Below, one piece after another: positions 62,681-64,000 of a stretch of 64,000 nucleotides of DNA. Under the pieces are notes generated by a model, which was given only the letters and a program-made list of their open reading frames with translations, ran no database searches and had not been told where the DNA came from. A program made the translations under genes and the position numbers. The stretch covers positions 186,001 to 250,000 of the forward strand of contig CBDCRK010000015.1 in assembly GCA_965220955.1 (NCBI GenBank), written 5' to 3'. How positions within the stretch are numbered: the stretch's first letter is position 1; every line of letters begins with the position of its first letter. This DNA comes from CBDCRK01 sp965220955. GTDB taxonomy: Bacteria > Desulfobacterota > Binatia > Bin18 > CBDCRK01.

Positions 62681-63847
62681 TCAGTCTTGTAATAGCCTAC
62701 GGGCAATAACCCACCGGTGAATTTCGGTGGGTCCCTCAAAGATGCGCATGGGCCGCAGGCGTCGGTAGATAAACTCCAGAGGCAGGTCTTTGGACATACC
62801 CATGCCCCCGTGCGCCTGCATAGCGCGGTCAGCAACTCGTGTGGCCATCTCGGTAGCAAAAGTCTTGACCATAGACGCTTCGGTGCGCACGTCTTCGCCC
62901 CGGTCAAATTTCCAGGCGGCGTGTTGAGTCATAAGCCGCGTTGCATGGATGTCCGTGGCAGAGTCAGCAACCCACCACTGGATTGCCTGGCGGTCAGCAA
63001 GACGCTGGCCAAACGTTACCCGCTGCTTGGCGTAGTCAATCATCATATCCAGGCAGCGCTGCGCATAGCCAACACACCAACTTCCAATCTCCAGCCGTCG
63101 CACAGTCAGACGTAACTGCATAGGGGCAAAGCCCGCTCCTACCTGGCCAAGTACCTGAGATTCCGGTAGGGCCATGTCCTCAAAGACTAATTCCCAGGGG
63201 GCATGCCCGCCAATAACGGGAATCTGCCTTTGCAGGATCAGGCCCGGGGTGCCCTGATCCACAAGAAAGGCGGTGACGCCCCCACGAGCCTTTTTTTCTC
63301 TATCCGTCAGCGCCATGACAATAATGAAGTCGGCCCGGTGAGCGCGCGAGATCCAGATCTTGCGGCCATTAATGACCCACTGATCTCCCTTTTTTACTGC
63401 TGTGGTTTGCATGTTGGCGGGGTCAGACCCTGCCCCTGGCTCCGAGATTGCAATGGCTGAACGTTTCTCTCCCTGGGCATAGGGAATGAGGTATTTTTCT
63501 CGCTGCTCTAGGTTGCAGGTCTGGATGAGCATGTGGAGGTTAGGCGCATCAGGCGGGAAGATAAACAGAGTGATAGTCTTGAACAGCTCCTCGTTGACCA
63601 ACCCCTTGGTCACGGCGCCGAGGTCCATACCACCGTAGTCCTCCGGAACATCCATGCCCCAGAGCCCGGCTTCTTTGGCTCTGGTTAAGAGCCGCTGCTC
63701 GTCCTCGGGTGGGATCAAGTCTTCTCCGGCTATACCCTGGTTTTCTCGCTCTAGCACCAGTGACTCCAGAGGAATAAGTTCGGCACGCACGAACCGGCGT
63801 ACGGTGTCCTGAAGCATCCGCAGTTCTTCGGGGATCTCAAAATCCAT
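62681..63847 (-). CDS. Acyl-CoA dehydrogenase
   Basis: A 388-residue acyl-CoA dehydrogenase with the usual parts: GLWGMDVPEDYGGMDLG, SEPGAGSD near residue 135, and the C-terminal YAKQRVTFGQRLADRQAIQWWVAD region with AHGGMGMSKDLPLE late. It uses FAD to make enoyl-CoA. It is followed by the acetoacetate-decarboxylase-like gene, so both may serve CoA-ester or keto-acid breakdown. The window holds no gene from here to its end. Confidence 0.95.
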   Translation of the reverse strand: MDFEIPEELRMLQDTVRRFVRAELIPLESLVLERENQGIAGEDLIPPEDEQRLLTRAKEAGLWGMDVPEDYGGMDLGAVTKGLVNEELFKTITLFIFPPDAPNLHMLIQTCNLEQREKYLIPYAQGEKRSAIAISEPGAGSDPANMQTTAVKKGDQWVINGRKIWISRAHRADFIIVMALTDREKKARGGVTAFLVDQGTPGLILQRQIPVIGGHAPWELVFEDMALPESQVLGQVGAGFAPMQLRLTVRRLEIGSWCVGYAQRCLDMMIDYAKQRVTFGQRLADRQAIQWWVADSATDIHATRLMTQHAAWKFDRGEDVRTEASMVKTFATEMATRVADRAMQAHGGMGMSKDLPLEFIYRRLRPMRIFEGPTEIHRWVIARRLLQD

Positions 63848-64000
63848 AGCGCTCCTTGTCTAATAAATATGGGGGAGACTTTAGCAAGATTTAGTATAGA
63901 AAGGCAACGGAAGGCTAAAAAGCCGGGTCTCTTGCGATATTAAACTCTCTAATTGACGCCAGGTCTGTTTTAGGGTTAGGATAAGTCCTTATGGAGCGAC

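Noticed and set aside
62668..62907. N-terminal extension of the acetoacetate-decarboxylase-like protein
   Set aside because: The extension overlaps the acyl-CoA dehydrogenase reading frame and has low protein-like quality; the ATG at 62667 starts the family homology.
1..64000. tRNA or rRNA genes
   Set aside because: No TTCGAATC-type T-loop with a matching acceptor stem, nor rRNA-like stretches, were seen on either strand by eye.

Overview
The window reads as chromosomal DNA of an uncultured, metabolically broad bacterium. Several features recall Tectomicrobia, Binatota or deltaproteobacterial genomes: two luciferase-like flavin monooxygenases, a BKACE enzyme, a CaiB-type CoA transferase, acyl-CoA dehydrogenase, acetoacetate-decarboxylase-like protein, a DUF1302 outer-membrane protein, sigma-32 and omega. 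No rRNA, tRNA or CRISPR was seen, so this placement is inference from gene content only.

Layout. 1-7.5 kb: a truncated unknown gene, DUF983, XdhC, a lipoate-ligase-like protein with a HEAT-repeat protein, RNase Z with a PPOX-family flavoprotein, and an unusual ferredoxin/zinc-ribbon fusion. 7.5-10.1 kb: a cobalt-type nitrile hydratase operon (beta, alpha, activator) followed by a PEP-mutase/isocitrate-lyase-family gene. 10.3-15.5 kb: a decayed defence island, with an SNF2 helicase lacking its core, an intact 1433-residue Eco57I-type restriction-methylase and a truncated SIR2-like gene. 15.5-21.8 kb: HtrA-type protease, FemAB-like acyltransferase, lipoprotein, carboxymuconolactone-decarboxylase-like, NTF2-like, acetamidase/formamidase and PPOX genes. 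22-25 kb: a more GC-rich patch (GST, methyltransferase), then an AlkD gene with an internal stop. 25-28 kb: two Hsp20 genes and a CbpA/DnaJ gene with clear terminators. 28-47.5 kb: catabolic genes (SDR, BKACE, CoA transferase, two LLM oxidoreductases, hydantoinase, MetE-like, P1 peptidase, LOG protein, enoyl-CoA hydratase, a periplasmic-binding-like protein, a zinc alcohol dehydrogenase), with a large adenylate cyclase/AAA/TPR regulator between them. 47.6-52.3 kb: small hypotheticals, a SRPBCC protein, a CinA-like protein, rpoH and rpoZ, a ferritin-like protein. 52.4-64 kb: frameshifted DUF1302 porin, ROK kinase, hydrolase remnant, small hypotheticals, RRM protein, DnaQ-WYL fusion, PDZ protein, acetoacetate-decarboxylase-like and acyl-CoA dehydrogenase.

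Two themes stand out. First, gene decay: at least seven genes carry deletions, frameshifts or stops beside intact neighbours. Second, dispersed palindromic repeats: a GTAGGGGC...GCCCCTAC family has copies between genes, one inside the adenylate cyclase reading frame, and one that supplies the stop codon of the ROK kinase. Functionally, nitrile hydratase (nitrile to amide) and the acetamidase/formamidase (amide to acid plus ammonia) could act in sequence, and the CoA-linked genes could process the resulting acids. The heat-shock sigma factor and the small heat-shock/DnaJ genes lie in the same window but are not linked in one operon.
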